Below are positions 23,521 through 35,438 of a stretch of DNA of 64,000 bases, in pieces. Below the pieces are notes generated by a model. That model did not search any database. It was given only the letters and a program-made list of their open reading frames with translations, and had not been told where the DNA came from. The position numbers were made by a program, and so were the translations under genes. Position 1 is the first letter of the stretch. Each line of letters begins with the position of its first letter. The stretch is from Solen grandis (taxonomy: Eukaryota > Mollusca > Bivalvia > Adapedonta > Solenidae): assembly GCA_021229015.1 (NCBI GenBank), contig CM037783.1, positions 27,536,605 to 27,600,604 on the forward strand. Direction: 5' to 3'.

Positions 23521-23553
23521 GCCGATGATACCATTCTTGTCACGGGAGTTTAC

Positions 23554-24482
23554 AACAAGAGCTCCATGTGTTAAAGCATTATACACCCAAAGTATGTGCT
23601 GTATTAAGATACACAGAGTGAAAATGTGAGAGGACTCAATGGAAAAAAAAGACTACAATAAACTTTTTCTCCTTTCATATTATAAGTGGACATCAATGTT
23701 GTAATTAAGTTTTTCCACTGTCATCTTCATACTATTAGGTAAGATGTATACTATTATATCATTAAATACTTTTAATTAATAGGCACCTTTGGTTTGAGTC
23801 CTAAGTCACAAAGCAATCCAGCACTGTTAATGATCTGTGTAGTACACCTCTAATTTTAAACTAAGTATCACTGTGACCTTGACCTTTGACCTAATTACTT
23901 CAAATCAATCAGGGTTAATCTACAGGCCATAGGCAATGTCCCTATCAAGTTTAACAAATCAAGGCTTATGCCTTCTCAAATTATTCATCAAACAAGGATT
24001 TTACACTGTCACTTTGACCCTGACCTTTGACCTAATGACCTCAAAATCAATAGAGGTCATTTACTGGCTATGGGTAGAAGTTTCACAAACCTAGATTTAT
24101 TTCTTCTCAAGTTATTGTCCAACAAGGATTTTACACTAAATATCACTGCGACTTCGACCTTTGACCCAATGACCTCAAAATCAATAGGGGTCATCTGCTG
24201 GCCATGAGGAATGTCCCTACCAAGTTTCACAAACCTAGATTTATTCCTTCTTAAGTTATTAATCAGAAAAGGATTTTACACTAAGTGTCACTGACTTTGA
24301 CCTAATGACCTTAAAATCAATAGGGGTTATCAACTGGCCATGACCAACCTCCCTACTAAGTATGAAGACAGCCCACCTTAAAGTAATCAAGTTATTGAGT
24401 GGACATGTGGCTAACAGACAGACGGACAGACGGACAAGTGCCATACCATAATAAGACTGAAGTTACCTTCAGGCGTATAAAA
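23554..24482 (+). repeat. Family D repeat, complete
   Basis: Head AACAAGAGCTCCATGTGTTA. Units of about 140 bp carry TGACCTTTGACCTAATGACC and AACAAGGATTTTACACT. The tail is GACAGACGGACAGACGGACA then TACCTTCAGGCGTATAAAA. Confidence 0.75.
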
Positions 24483-24533
24483 ATGCATCAACCATTATCG
24501 GAAAGGCTCGCTGGTAATTAATTATGCATACAG

Positions 24534-24722
24534 TACCATAAGTTCACAGGGCAAAAGGTCACTGATGCAAAACGGCTGAACAACATTGTGACAGCGACAA
24601 AGATGGAAGGCATATGTAAGGAAGAAAGGCCTACACATATGAATAAGCCAAATCAAGACCCATTGGGAGGAAAATTATATTTCTATGAAATATTGGAGAG
24701 TATTAGGCATTTTTTACACTAA
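24534..24722 (+). CDS. Exon-like open frame, unidentified
   Basis: After TGCATACAG the plus strand is open for 62 codons to a TAA at 24720-24722, reading for example KVTDAKRLNNIVTATKMEGI. A strong donor-like GTAAGG at 24616 would end a shorter exon after KMEGI. The stretch is not part of any repeat I can see; it sits between the tail of repeat D and a TIR element. The product is not recognised and there is no second exon to support it, so chance remains possible. Confidence 0.22.
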   Translation, partial: YHKFTGQKVTDAKRLNNIVTATKMEGICKEERPTHMNKPNQDPLGGKLYFYEILESIRHFLH

Positions 24723-24741
24723 AAGACTTTTTTCCTTTGTA

Positions 24742-25120
24742 CAGTGGTGCTATTGCATCAATTGTCAAAAATAGCTTATCATTCATATTGCATCATATAC
24801 TCATGAATCGCATCGTAACATATCAAATCGTATTAGACATAATGAATGGGATCATATCACATCATATAGTATAGCAATGGTATATCGTAAATCATATATC
24901 GCATAATGTATATTGTATCAAATCATTTTAAGTTTTAGGGCAGTCTAAGTTTTGGGACACCCTTTATTTCATTTTAGAAAATAATTATTCTTTGCTTCTC
25001 TAATTTCTTTTTTATATATGTGTATTAATTATGTATTATAAATTATATAATGGAGTATAATGTTACTATTTGTTAAATTATAATAACATTCTTTTACTTT
25101 TTATGTACCAGTATATACAT
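24742..25120 (-). mobile_element. Partial copy of the 29354-30085 TIR element
   Basis: Starts TACAGTGGTGCTATTGCATC and follows the reverse complement of the right half of 29354-30085, including GGGACACCCTTTATTT and the AT-rich centre. It stops where the SINE fragment begins. Confidence 0.75.
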
Positions 25121-25130
25121 GTGTATATTA

Positions 25131-25400
25131 TCGGGAGGTCTGGGATTCGAATCCCAACGGGGGCACATTCCTCTGGTGATCGCGACAAACCAAAGATGCA
25201 TAAAATTTGTACCAGATTCGCTTGTCTTGCAATCGGCAAATTGGGGATGCTATGGAAACTCAGAGAACTTAGTACTGGTTCTACCCAGGAACTTGTCTCC
25301 CCTGTATTGGTGCTAAACCCTGGACACGTAAACGAACCAAAGAGTTTTTTTCGCAAAAACAGCAAGGGTATCGCACCCAGACTCCTTTGTATTCAACCAC
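25131..25400 (+). repeat. tRNA-derived SINE fragment, 5'-truncated
   Basis: GGGATTCGAATCCC at about 25142 is a near-perfect B box, but no A box precedes it. The body CTCCCCTGTATTGGTGCT matches the SINE at 5669-5930. A 132-codon frame across it is not a gene. Confidence 0.55.
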
Positions 25401-25503
25401 TGTCTCTACCGATACTGTCTTTTCAGAAAAAAAAAATTGTGTTATCCTTGGCCATAATTGGAAAATGATTAATAGCTATTACAAAAGGGACATTTGTTCA
25501 CTA

Positions 25504-26473
25504 CAGTCAATATCGTACATGCGACCACCTGTATTAAATGACTTTTTTTATTAAACCATTATAAATCCGTCCGAACGTTTATGCTATATGAATTTAACCC
25601 ATAAAACGACTTTTTTATTATGCGACCAGGACCACAAAAACCAAATCCCAGCACGTAAGATTATGCAATAAGCGAAGGGTGTTTTTTCTCTTCTGACATG
25701 TTTGCTCGTTGCTAATAATCGAGTGCGCTGGAACATGTATATTATTCATCTTTAACACATCCGGACAAACAAACAATTATCCCGATCATTAGAACTCACC
25801 TGAAACCAATTTGTTTTGACCACGCATGACTGCACCATGTGCAAGTAAATTCTAAATTGCTATTGGTCAATATAGTTCCTGGTTCCCGTCTCAACAGTTA
25901 CTAAGCATAACAACGGTGAAACCATCCCTCAAATGCTGAATGCTTCGGATTTTGGTAAAACAACATTTGGGAATAAGGTAATTTAATAATTCTGGATACA
26001 ATCTGTGCTATAAATTATTCGTACCTATACGAATATACAATGCATCTTGTGATACGCGACCAGGGTGCATGCTAGAAATAAAATTTATTGTGGTTTTTGG
26101 GATTTATGTTAGAGGAATAAGGACTTGAAAAATGTCCCGATGCATCCATAAATTTGATGTTAAATGTTGTGTATTTCCACCGAACACCAAATGCAAGATT
26201 CAGCCAATTGACCAAAGTATTATTCCAACATTACAGCTAAAATATCAAAGATATGTCAAAAAATAATCATGTTGATGTCCATTGTTATAAAACAACAAAA
26301 CATTTGGTAGTTTACATCGTATTCATGTTGTAATATAACATAATGATACAATTTACGTCACAGTTTGTGGACTTGTTTGCCTGTATTTCCAAAAACACCT
26401 ATTAAGAGACCATTTCATTAAGTGACCACTTTTTGGCAGTCCTTTGAGCGGTCTCTTAATACAATGTCGACTA
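25504..26473. mobile_element. Degenerate pogo/Tigger-like element
   Basis: Left end CAGTCAATATCGTACATGCG with repeated TGCGACCA words (25520, 25620, 26055). The right part has AAGAGACCATTTCATTAAGTG and AGCGGTCTCTTAATACAATG. TIR similarity is weak and no transposase is seen. Confidence 0.4.
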
Positions 26474-26970
26474 TACATTGTGAAAGTTAAATGGAAAAAA
26501 TATCGTTACATGAATAGTTCCCTTAAAATATATATTTGACTGAATGTTTTCTTTCATGTTTCTGTACATTTATCCATGTTTCGTAACACCAGACGCGTGC
26601 CATACCTTCTTATCAGCGGGCACAGCATATGTTTATTTTGACCGGATATGTCACCTTTATGTATCGCCGGTACCGGTATACCGTCACTCACCCCCAACCC
26701 CACCCCAAGGGACAATCAACGTGTACACAACATGAATGTTATCATCGGTACTAACATGACAGATAACATGAAAGATGGTCGCAGGCCTATTTTGAGAATA
26801 TTATCACAGAAAGAACCAGGTTCTTATGTAGTGTCAGTGGGTAGCTTAGTCAGAAACTGGTCCTCTATCATAATTAATACTAGAGATTTGTTTTTGTGGA
26901 AAACTGATATCTCCCCCCACCCCCTTCCCCTCAACCACTTATACACTAAGGCACAAAGTGACATATGCAA
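26474..26970. other. Unassigned stretch, no gene supported
   Basis: Includes an open frame (26648-26974, +) without family features and two C-runs. No splice-site pair or repeat head/tail. Confidence 0.4.
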
Positions 26971-26974
26971 ATAG

Positions 26975-27480
26975 TTAAAGCTAAAGGGCTGATTATATTG
27001 ATAAAGTTATGGACCTTGTGTGTGACACTTCCTCTCATTAATTTATTAATTTCTTTCCATAATTGAAATTTTGTTTCAAAAGCATAAGTAGAACAAAAGT
27101 TATCTTGCGGGCAAGAAATTGTGAAAAGGGGGAATAACTCCAAAAATAATGAGGCCAGATTTATGAACCTTGTGCATGACACTTTCTCTCATTAATTTCT
27201 TTCCATGAGTGAAATCTAATTTCAATAGCATGAGTTGAACGGGAGTTATCTTAAGGACATGAAATTGTATAAAAGCGGAAAAACTCCAACAAAAAACTTG
27301 GAAATGGATTATGCTCTAGTGTACTGCAATTCTTGTCCATTATGTCTACCCACCTGTGCAGTTTCAAATTAATAGCTTTGATAATGAGTTATGCTCAGAA
27401 TAAAAAGTGTTACAGACAGACGGACAGACAGACAAACAACTCTAACAACTTGAACTCCGCGAGTCGGATGTGTCGCCTGA
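26975..27480 (+). repeat. Family F repeat, core and tail
   Basis: Units with GACACTTCCTCTCATTAATT, AGTTATCTTGCGGGCA and GGGGGAATAACTCC. The tail is CAGACAGACGGACAGACAGA followed by CTCCGCGAGTCGGATG. Confidence 0.65.
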
Positions 27481-27594
27481 CAATGACTTATCTGTTGACA
27501 GTAAATATGCCAGTTTGTCATTTTCTTTTAAGGATGGGGTATTAATGCGCAATGATGTTGCCATCAAACAGAGAAAGGCTTATAAAGATTAATA

Positions 27595-28936
27595 AACAAG
27601 AGGCCCATGATGGCCCTAAATCGCTCACCTGAGATAAACAGGTTGACCCAAGGAACATCTGTACCAATTTATTTTAAAATCTGGCCAGTAGTTTTGAAGA
27701 AGATGATTTTTAAAGTTTTCATATTTTTTTTCTTTTTGTTGCCATGCCAACCAGAGTTCTATATGGATCAAGTTTATTTTAGGAACTTTTGTGAAGGTTG
27801 ACCCAAGGATCATTCCTGCCAAATTTAATCAAATTCTGTCCAGTAGTTTCAGAGAAAATGTTGATTAAAGTTTTCCCTATATACATATAAGGCAAATAAG
27901 CCCCGCCCCTGGCGGCCATGTTTTTTACGGATCGGAAAAATTTTAGCAACTTTGGTAGAGGCTGACCCAAGAAACATCTGTACCAATTTATTTTAAAATC
28001 TGGCCAGTAGTTTTGAAGAAGATGATTTTTAAAGTTTTCATTTTTTTTCTTCTTTTTGTTGCCATGGCAACCAGAGTTCTACATGGATCAAGTTTATTTT
28101 AGCAACTTTTGTGAAGGTTGACCCAAGGATCATCCCTGCCAAGTTTAATCTAAATCTGTCCAGTGGTTTCAGAGGATTGTTTAAAGTTTCTCTATATACA
28201 TATAAGGCAAATAAGCCCCGCCCCTGGCGGCCATGTTTTTTTACGGATCGGAATAATTTTAGCAACTTTGGTAGAGGTTGACCCAAGGAACATCTGTACC
28301 AATTTATTTTAAAATCTGGCCAGTAGTTTTGAAGAAGATGATTTTTAAAGTTTTCATTTTTTTTTCCTTTTTGTTGCCATGGCAACCAGAGTTCTACATG
28401 GATCAAGTTTATTTTAGCAACTTTTGTGAAGGTTGACCCAAGGATCATCCCTGCCAAGTTTAATCAAATTCTGTCCAGTGGTTTCAGAGGAGATGTTGTT
28501 TAAAGGTTTCTCTATATACATATAAGGCAAATAAGCCCCGCCCCTGGCGGCCATGTTTTTTTACGGATCAGAATAATTTTAGCAACTTTGGTAGAGGTTG
28601 ACCCAAGGAACATCTGTACCAAATTATTTTGAAATCTGGCCAGTAGTTTTGAAGGAGATGATTTTTAAAGTTTTCAAATTATTTTTCTTTTTGTTGCCAT
28701 GGCAACCAGAGTTCTTCATGGATCAACTTTATTTTAGCAACTTTTGTAGAGCCTTACCCAAGGAACATTCCTGCCAAGTTTCATTAAATTCTGTCCAGCA
28801 GTTTCAGAGGAGATGTCATTTAAAGAAAATTGTTGACGACGGACGACGGACGACTGACGACGCACGACGACGGACGCCGGACGAAGGGCGATCACAAAAG
28901 CTCACCTTGAGCACTTTGTGCTCAGGTGAGCTAAAA
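27595..28936 (+). repeat. Family A repeat, complete, dimeric 318-bp core
   Basis: Head AACAAGAGGCCCATGATGGC then TCGCTCACCTGAG. GTTGCCATG..AACCAGAG begins at 27738, 28058, 28373 and 28693. Each unit has two related halves, one ending GGCCAGTAGTTTTGAAG and one ending GTCCAGTGGTTTCAGAG. The tail is GACGACGGACGACGG then CTCACC...GGTGAGCTAAAAA. Confidence 0.9.
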
Positions 28937-29353
28937 ATGTAAGGACTATGATTACTTTTTTGTTGTTTAACCCTTTTAACATACATATCAAGTCTCAAGT
29001 CATTCAAACTTATGGTGAAAAATATATAAATATGGGGGAGACATAATTTTACAATAAATTACAAGAAACTTAGAACAACTATGTGTATATACATACATAC
29101 ACTATAGGGCGCTTACATAACATAAACTGTACCGATTATATTAATACAGTCTGACTATAAGCACTGTCGTTTACATGTTTTAGTGTATAGATTCACAACA
29201 TTGTGAGTGTATAATTATAATGAAGTGTGACCCTTAATACAGAAAACTCTACATTCTTCATCCAACCAATGAGTGCTCCAAAGACAACAGAGGAATCTAC
29301 CAGACAACAACAACATGACTAAAAATTTCTTCCAATAATTAATATGATTCATA
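28937..29353. other. AT-rich stretch, no gene seen
   Basis: No repeat head, tail or exon recognised; it separates family A from the TIR element. Confidence 0.5.
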
Positions 29354-30085
29354 CAGTGGTGCTATCGTATCAGTTGTCAAAAACTACGATTGATATACGA
29401 CTGAAATATAAACGATATATGATATGCAACATCTTGGACGAAATTGGAGTTTGATTATGCATAATGAGGTCAGATTTAAATTGTTAGTTTTTAGACATGC
29501 TAATCATGTAAATTTTGATCAAACACATCAAGTTAACTTATAGAACTGAATGTAGCCCAGAGTATACTTAAATATTGATATAATGCTTTCGAATACACAT
29601 TTTTTACACGTGCATTAAATTGCTTAACGACGCACGGCGTCTGCTGCAGAAAGTCAAGTAGGCCACTACACATGTATATACTGGTACATAAAAAGTAAAA
29701 GAATGTTATTATAACTAAACAAATAAAAAGATTACACTACATAATATAATTTTTGATACATAATTAATACACATAGGAAAAATGTTGAATTTAGAGACAC
29801 GAAGATTATAATGTTTTAAAGAAAATAAATAAAGAAAAAAAATAAAGGGTGTCCCAAAACTTAGCCAAAAATCTTAGGGTGATTTGATACGATATTCATT
29901 ATGCGATGTACGATATACCATTGCATTACGATACAATGCAATGCGATCCTGTTCATTATGTCTTATATGATTGGATGCGATAGGATACGATTCGATACAT
30001 TATGATGCAATTGAGTATACTATGCGATATGATGCGATATGAACAATATACGCTATTTTTGACAACTGATACGATAGCACCACTG
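29354..30085. mobile_element. TA-flanked TIR element (MITE), 732 bp
   Basis: Near-perfect TIRs of about 32 bp (CAGTGGTGCTATCGTATCAG at the left, its inverse at 30061-30085), flanked by TA on both sides. The right half is dominated by words of the type GATACGAT/GATGCGATA. No transposase frame. The TA duplication suggests the Tc1/mariner group. Confidence 0.88.
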
Positions 30086-30479
30086 TATCTATTTATTCTA
30101 TTTGATACACATTATATCATTATTAAATTATTATTTTTAAATTAAATATTCAACATTTAGACATTATATTCTGATGGGGAAGACATTCCATCAGTATATT
30201 TCTATACTGAATCTCGCTGATGATTATATTAATTGCAAAAGTTTTTTGTTTTGTTTTTTTGTTCTTTAAAAACTAATGAACTTTATAAAAAAAATATAGT
30301 AATCACATACAATAAAGTCTTAGAATATTGACAAATAAATAAAAATATTTTGATTGTTAAAACAGTGAGTAAAATATAGCAACAGTTATTCTATAGGGAA
30401 AAAAGAATATGCACTTAAGGCTGAAAGCATGGGACCACTTTAAAAGTTGTTTGCAGATTAATTAGATTTTCTACCATCT
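30086..30479. other. AT-rich stretch, nothing recognised
   Basis: Low-complexity A/T sequence with poly-T and poly-A runs and no supported feature. Confidence 0.5.
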
Positions 30480-30822
30480 TTTTTGGAGAAAAATGGATCG
30501 GAAGTCAAACATGTAATTCAAGTTTGAAGGGAAAATGACAGAGAAATTGAGCTTAACAAAAATCTTAAACCGCCATGAAAATTCTCAGTTGAAAAGGGGC
30601 CATAACTTCTCCAAAATTATTTTTAGAGTTACATGCCCTTTTGAAATGCATTCCTTTCTTAACAGTGAACAAGTATGCCAAGTTTGAAGTGATTATATTT
30701 TATGGATATGGAGAAATGGACCTAAACGAAAACCTTAACTAATCCCGACACCACCGCCAATGCTGATGAGAGAGTCATGAAAATAGCTCCACTTTTTTAC
30801 TTCAAAAAGTGGAGCTAATAAA
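30480..30822 (+). repeat. Family P repeat, core and tail
   Basis: Core AAAAGGGGCCATAACTTC and GAACAAGTATGCCAAGTTTG. The tail palindrome AGCTCCACTTTTT...AAAAAGTGGAGCTAATA at about 30784-30822 has a 13-bp stem. Confidence 0.75.
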
Positions 30823-31051
30823 ATTAAAGGAAATAATTTAAAAATGGGACCAGGTAGAGTTCTGGTTCTTGGTCACTGCAATTCCTCTCATTGACTTCTA
30901 TCCATATGGACCAAACTAGAAACTCAACGTGGCCCACAATAGCTTGGACTATTCTAAGCATATTCAAGCTACACATTAAATAAGTCATATCATCATATCA
31001 TGATGTACATGTGTACCAAGTTTCATGAAGACGTGAAGTCATCTTCATAGA

Positions 31052-31320
31052 AACAAGAGCCCCGCATGTTTGTTTGTTGTTGTTTTTTTGTTTTTTTAAA
31101 AAGTGATGATAAACTAGGTCAAAATGAAGATCTGTCCCTGATGAGAATGTAGCCCCCCTGATAGTGAACAAGTATATGAAGTTTGATGACAGAGGGTTTA
31201 ATAGTTTAGAAGTTATGCCAAAGTTAAAGTTTTTCACAAAGACAATGCTAACAATGACGACAACACCAGAGTGATGACAATAACTCTACTTTTTTTTTTT
31301 TTGAAAAACAGACAAGCAAA
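31052..31320 (+). repeat. Short repeat with AACAAGAG head
   Basis: Head AACAAGAGCCCCGCATG, one core unit (AAGTATATGAAGTTTGATG), and a tail ending ATAACTCTACTTTTT...AAACAGACAAGC. Confidence 0.55.
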
Positions 31321-31583
31321 AAAGCTTAAAAGAACAGGTAAACCTAAGGGTGATGGACGGACGAACATGAGGTCCTGCACAACACAGTAAATATACAAGA
31401 ATATAAACATAACAATTGTGACAATGTATAAATCTATGTTTATATTAAATCATGTGTGGATTAGTTTATCCTTCATAATCTAGAGATATTCTTTACAAAT
31501 TAAATTGCTTGTAACTGTACTTTTGATAATATACCCTTAATTTTCCATACAGCCTACAGTATATTTGCCATAAATGTACATAC

Positions 31584-31672
31584 CTCCAGAACAGTTTTGT
31601 TTGTGAAATCTACCCCACTTCTAGTTAGGTACTTGGTCAAATCTATTGCACATTCCCAAATGGTCAAGCCTC
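31584..31672 (-). CDS. METTL18: METTL18-like gene, internal exon (upstream of methyltransferase motif I)
   Basis: METTL18 (yeast Hpm1) is a seven-beta-strand, SAM-dependent methyltransferase that modifies a histidine in ribosomal protein uL3/RPL3; this role is family knowledge. The 89-bp exon lies between a pyrimidine-rich acceptor ending TTACAG and a donor GTATGT on the minus strand. It starts with the last two bases of a split codon, reads GLTIWECAIDL (GLTIWE at 31653-31670) and ends NKTVLE in phase 0. The GG-L-IWEC segment just before the beta-1 strand is characteristic of METTL18. The next exon in the protein, at 18935-19009, begins in phase 0 with the glycine-rich loop, so the two fit. 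A repeat head (family H) begins only 40 bp upstream of the acceptor. No preceding exon was found up to 64000. Confidence 0.88.
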
Positions 31673-31711
31673 CTGTAACACAAACATAATTGTAACAAAA
31701 GTAATAATTGT

Positions 31712-32440
31712 AACAGTGAACTGTTACTAAGTCTCCCAAACGAAGTTTAAGAAATAACCCAGTCATAAGTAAAATTGAGGGGGTGGGGCCTGACCCCTTG
31801 GTGTCCCATGTAAACATAAAAGAAGTACCATCCAATCTGTCTCACCAAGAGGAACAAGAATATATATGGTTAAGGGGTGGGGATCTGAATAGTTTTTGAG
31901 ATAGAAGGTGATAAGTAAATTTGAGGGGACAGGGCCTGTCCCTGGGTGACCTCAAGGGACACCAAAGTAGTGCCATTCAATCTGTCTCATCATGAGGAAC
32001 AAGAATATATATGGTTTAGGGGTGGGGATCTTAACAGTTTTTGAGATATAAGGTGATAAGTAAATTTGAGGGGGTGGGGCCTACCCCTGGGTGACCTTGG
32101 GGATACCAAAGTGGTACTTTTCAATCTTTTCATTTTTAGGAACAAAAAATAAATGATTCAGGGTTGAAAATTTGTAATATTTAACCAAAATACATTTTTT
32201 ATGCAAAAATCCATATTTGAGGGGGCGGGGCCTGACCGCCAGGGACTCCCCATTCACGAAAATCAGGGAGGCCCCACTACTCATTGAGGACTATTAGTGA
32301 GTGAATTTTTGTAAAGATAGGTCAAGTGGCCTCTGAGATATGCTTCATACAAAGTTGCCGGCGCGAGAAAGAATAATAAGAAGAAGAAACGGAGTAAATA
32401 CAATAAGTCTCCAAACTTCATTTGGGAGACTTAATAATAA
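31712..32440 (+). repeat. Family H repeat, complete
   Basis: Head hairpin AACAGTGAACTGTT at 31712-31725, then ACTAAGTCTCCCAAACG. Three units of about 144 bp contain AAATTTGAGGGGGTGGGGCC. The tail AAGTCTCC...GGGAGACTTAATAA (about 32404-32438) repeats the sub-head word in inverted form. Confidence 0.8.
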
Positions 32441-32444
32441 TAAG

Positions 32445-35219
32445 AAGAACTACAATTGCTATCGCGATATCATCGGTTTTCGCAAAAGCAATTCCATTCA
32501 GTTCACAAGTTGCATAATTCGAAAACCATATTTCTTCGTTCACTGGCTTGTCGAATAGTGTTAACAGTGATCTTTCACACATTTTTGTCGCAATGTTTAA
32601 ACAGAGTTTTTACCCAGTAGAATATTTTTGAGTATTAACTGTAAGTTATGTAGTCGCAAACTTGAACACTTTTTTAACTGAATTAGGTTAGTGCCATGTT
32701 AGATGTGTGAGTTGCTTTATGATGGCAACAAATGACATTTGGAATCGATAAACAACAATTGCAAATGACACACAACAGTATAGAATGTCACATGACAACA
32801 CGACATGACACGCAACATTATTACAAACTAATGAAATATCACATGAATTTTTGAGTGTCGTTTCAAATTGATGTCACCAAGGAACGGAATGCAAAAGAAT
32901 GGCACAAAAATCAGATTTCTTTTTTATTAGTTATAAAGAGTGATTTCAAGCAAAGCGCCGCCTAGCGGCAAAATGAGAAACAAAATTTATTAAAATTTTA
33001 CTATAAGGTACCTAGCAATGCAGCAAATAGTTCAATCACTAGTAAACATTTATTTCTTATATATCACAATTTGAAGCATAAAAACTGATTTACAATTGTT
33101 CCAAAAAAGGATCAAAATTTGGACTGCCGTAATATTGCCAAATCAAGTCCGATCTTTAAAAACTAAACATCACTGGAAAGAGCTCTTCAAGAACTAAAAC
33201 CTTTGTCCATATACTCTTAATGAAATAATTTTAGTTTTGGAGCTATTTGGGCTCACAATAAAAACACAATAATCGTAATATGACCTTGACCTTTTCATTT
33301 ATTTTTTAACTTTTTAATTGGGAGGTACTTTCAAACTTAACAATACATAAGGTGTGAATATATCAAGAACAATGAACAAAAAATAAAGTCTGGAGCGACA
33401 AAAAATATGTTTTAGAAAATTTAATTTTTTCCAATGTTTTAGTGAAGTTTGACCGTTTCTAGAGGACAAACCATGCATTTCTTAAATTCGCTTCCCAATA
33501 TATTTTGTGCGTATATGTCTTGCAAATTGTATGCAGTAAACAGCATTCTTCTATTTGATCTCTAACAAATATGAGTAGGTTTTTCATAGACCTACACTTA
33601 ATTGCACATTTTTTGCGAGGTTCGAACTCTCAACCTTCCATTACTAACTGAAAAATTTTCAGTCGCTCATACCTTGAAACTATCATATTTCATTAGGCTA
33701 TCAACAATGAACATAATGTAACAAACCACATTTGAATCAGGCTTCAACTTTTTGAGTTATAAGCAAAAGAGTGATTTCAAGCAAAGCGCCCCCTAGCGGC
33801 AAAATGAGAAACAAAATTTTACCATTAGGTACCTAGCAATGCAGCAAATAGTTCAATAAAGGATACAAGTCGCACTAGTCGAACATTCTATTTCTTATAT
33901 ATCACAATTTGAAGCATAAAAACTGTTTTACAATTATTCCAAAAAAGGATCAAACTTTGGACTGCCGTAATATGACCAAATCAAGTCCGATCTTCAAAAA
34001 CTAAACATCACTGGAAAGAGCTCTTCAAGAACTAAAACTTTTGTTCATATACTTTCAATGAAATATTTTTAGTTTTGGAGCTATTTGGGGCCGAATAAAA
34101 ACACAAAATAGAATGAACGAAAAATAAAAGAAACCCAAAAGAATATTGTTGAGTATTACCTGTCAGTTACGTTGGCGCGATATCATCAGTTTTCACAAAA
34201 GCAATTCCATTCAAATTACGAGTCGCATGTTTCGAAAAACATATTTCTTCGTTCAATGGCTTGTTGAATACTGTTAACAGTGATCTTTCAAACATTTTTG
34301 TCGCAATGTTTAAGCAGACTTTTTACCAAGAAGAATACTTTTAAGTATTACCTGTCTGTTATGTAGTTGCAAACTTGAAAACTTTTTTTAAGGACTTCGG
34401 GTACTGCAACGTTATATGTGTGTGTTGCTTTATGATGGCGACAAACGACAATTGTACTCGATAAACAAGAATTGCAAACGACAAACAAAAGTATAAAATG
34501 ACACACGACAATGCAATATGCCACTCAACACTATTACAAACTAATATTGCATTGAATTACTATCATTTTCATGAAATATCGCATTAATTTTTTAGTGCTG
34601 TTTCAATGCAGCAAATAGTTCAATAAAGTATACAAGTCGCACTAGTCGAACATTCTATTTCTCATATATCACAATTTGAAGCATAAAAACTGTTTTACAA
34701 AAAAGGATCACACTTTGGACTGCCATAATATGCCAAATCAAATCCAGTCTTCAAAAACTAAACATTATTGGAAAGAGCTCTTCAAGAACTAAAACTTTTG
34801 TCCATATACTTTCAATGAAATATTTTTAATTTTGGAGCTATTTTGGGCCGAATAAAAACACAATAATCGTAATATGACCTTGACCTTTTCATTTATTTTT
34901 TAACTTTTTAATTGTGAGGTACTTTCCGACATAACATGAAGAATGAACAAAAAATAAAGTCAGGAGCAACAAAAAGACATGTTTTTAAAATTTTAATTTT
35001 TCCTAAAATTTAGTGAAGTTTGACCGTTTCTAGAGGACAAACCATGCATTTCTTAAATTCGCCACCCCATATATTTTGTGTGTATATGTCTTGCAAATCA
35101 TTTGCAGATGCCCCCTTCACCTTTCACTTTGTTAGTTACAAAGGTAAAAATTTGGCAAATACATGTACTTGCTATTGGCCAATAACAAGTTTATGTTCAG
35201 AATAATGTTACAATAAAAT
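32445..35219 (+). repeat. Family I repeat with 1.7-kb internal duplication
   Basis: Starts AACTACAATTGCTATCGCGA. Sequence from about 32465 recurs from about 34175 (for example CGATATCATC-GTTTTC, GTCGCAATGTTTAA). AAAGCGCC-CCTAGCGGCAAA occurs at about 32955 and 33785, and AGAGGACAAACCATGCATTT at about 33462 and 35033. Confidence 0.7.
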
Positions 35220-35438
35220 AAAAGATAAAGTCAGATTAATCAGATTAGTCAATGGCAAATCAATGTGTTCTCCTTTTTTGGCTTGGTTACCACTTATAGT
35301 TCCAAATTTTCACCAATTTAAGCTCCGTAATTCTGTCAGTGTGGAAACAGTGTCTAAATGAAAATACACAGGTGAACAGGTTCATACCCTGAATAATATA
35401 TCCATGAAGTTTCAAGTCTGTAGTACAAATACAATTAG
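35220..35438 (+). repeat. Family L core fragment
   Basis: GAATAATATATCCATGAAGT and TTCAAGTCTGTAGTACAAAT as in L at 13900 and 15070. The G head follows directly. Confidence 0.5.

Noticed and set aside
25131..25165. tRNA gene suggested by GGGATTCGAATCCC
   Set aside because: No A box or acceptor stem precedes it, and the downstream part matches another SINE copy.
25070..25468. A 132-codon plus-strand frame as a gene
   Set aside because: It runs from a TIR element through a SINE B box into the SINE body; no protein features.
28820..28885. GGACGACGGACG-type stretches as independent satellites
   Set aside because: They occur only just before repeat tails (A, D, F), so they are part of the tail module.
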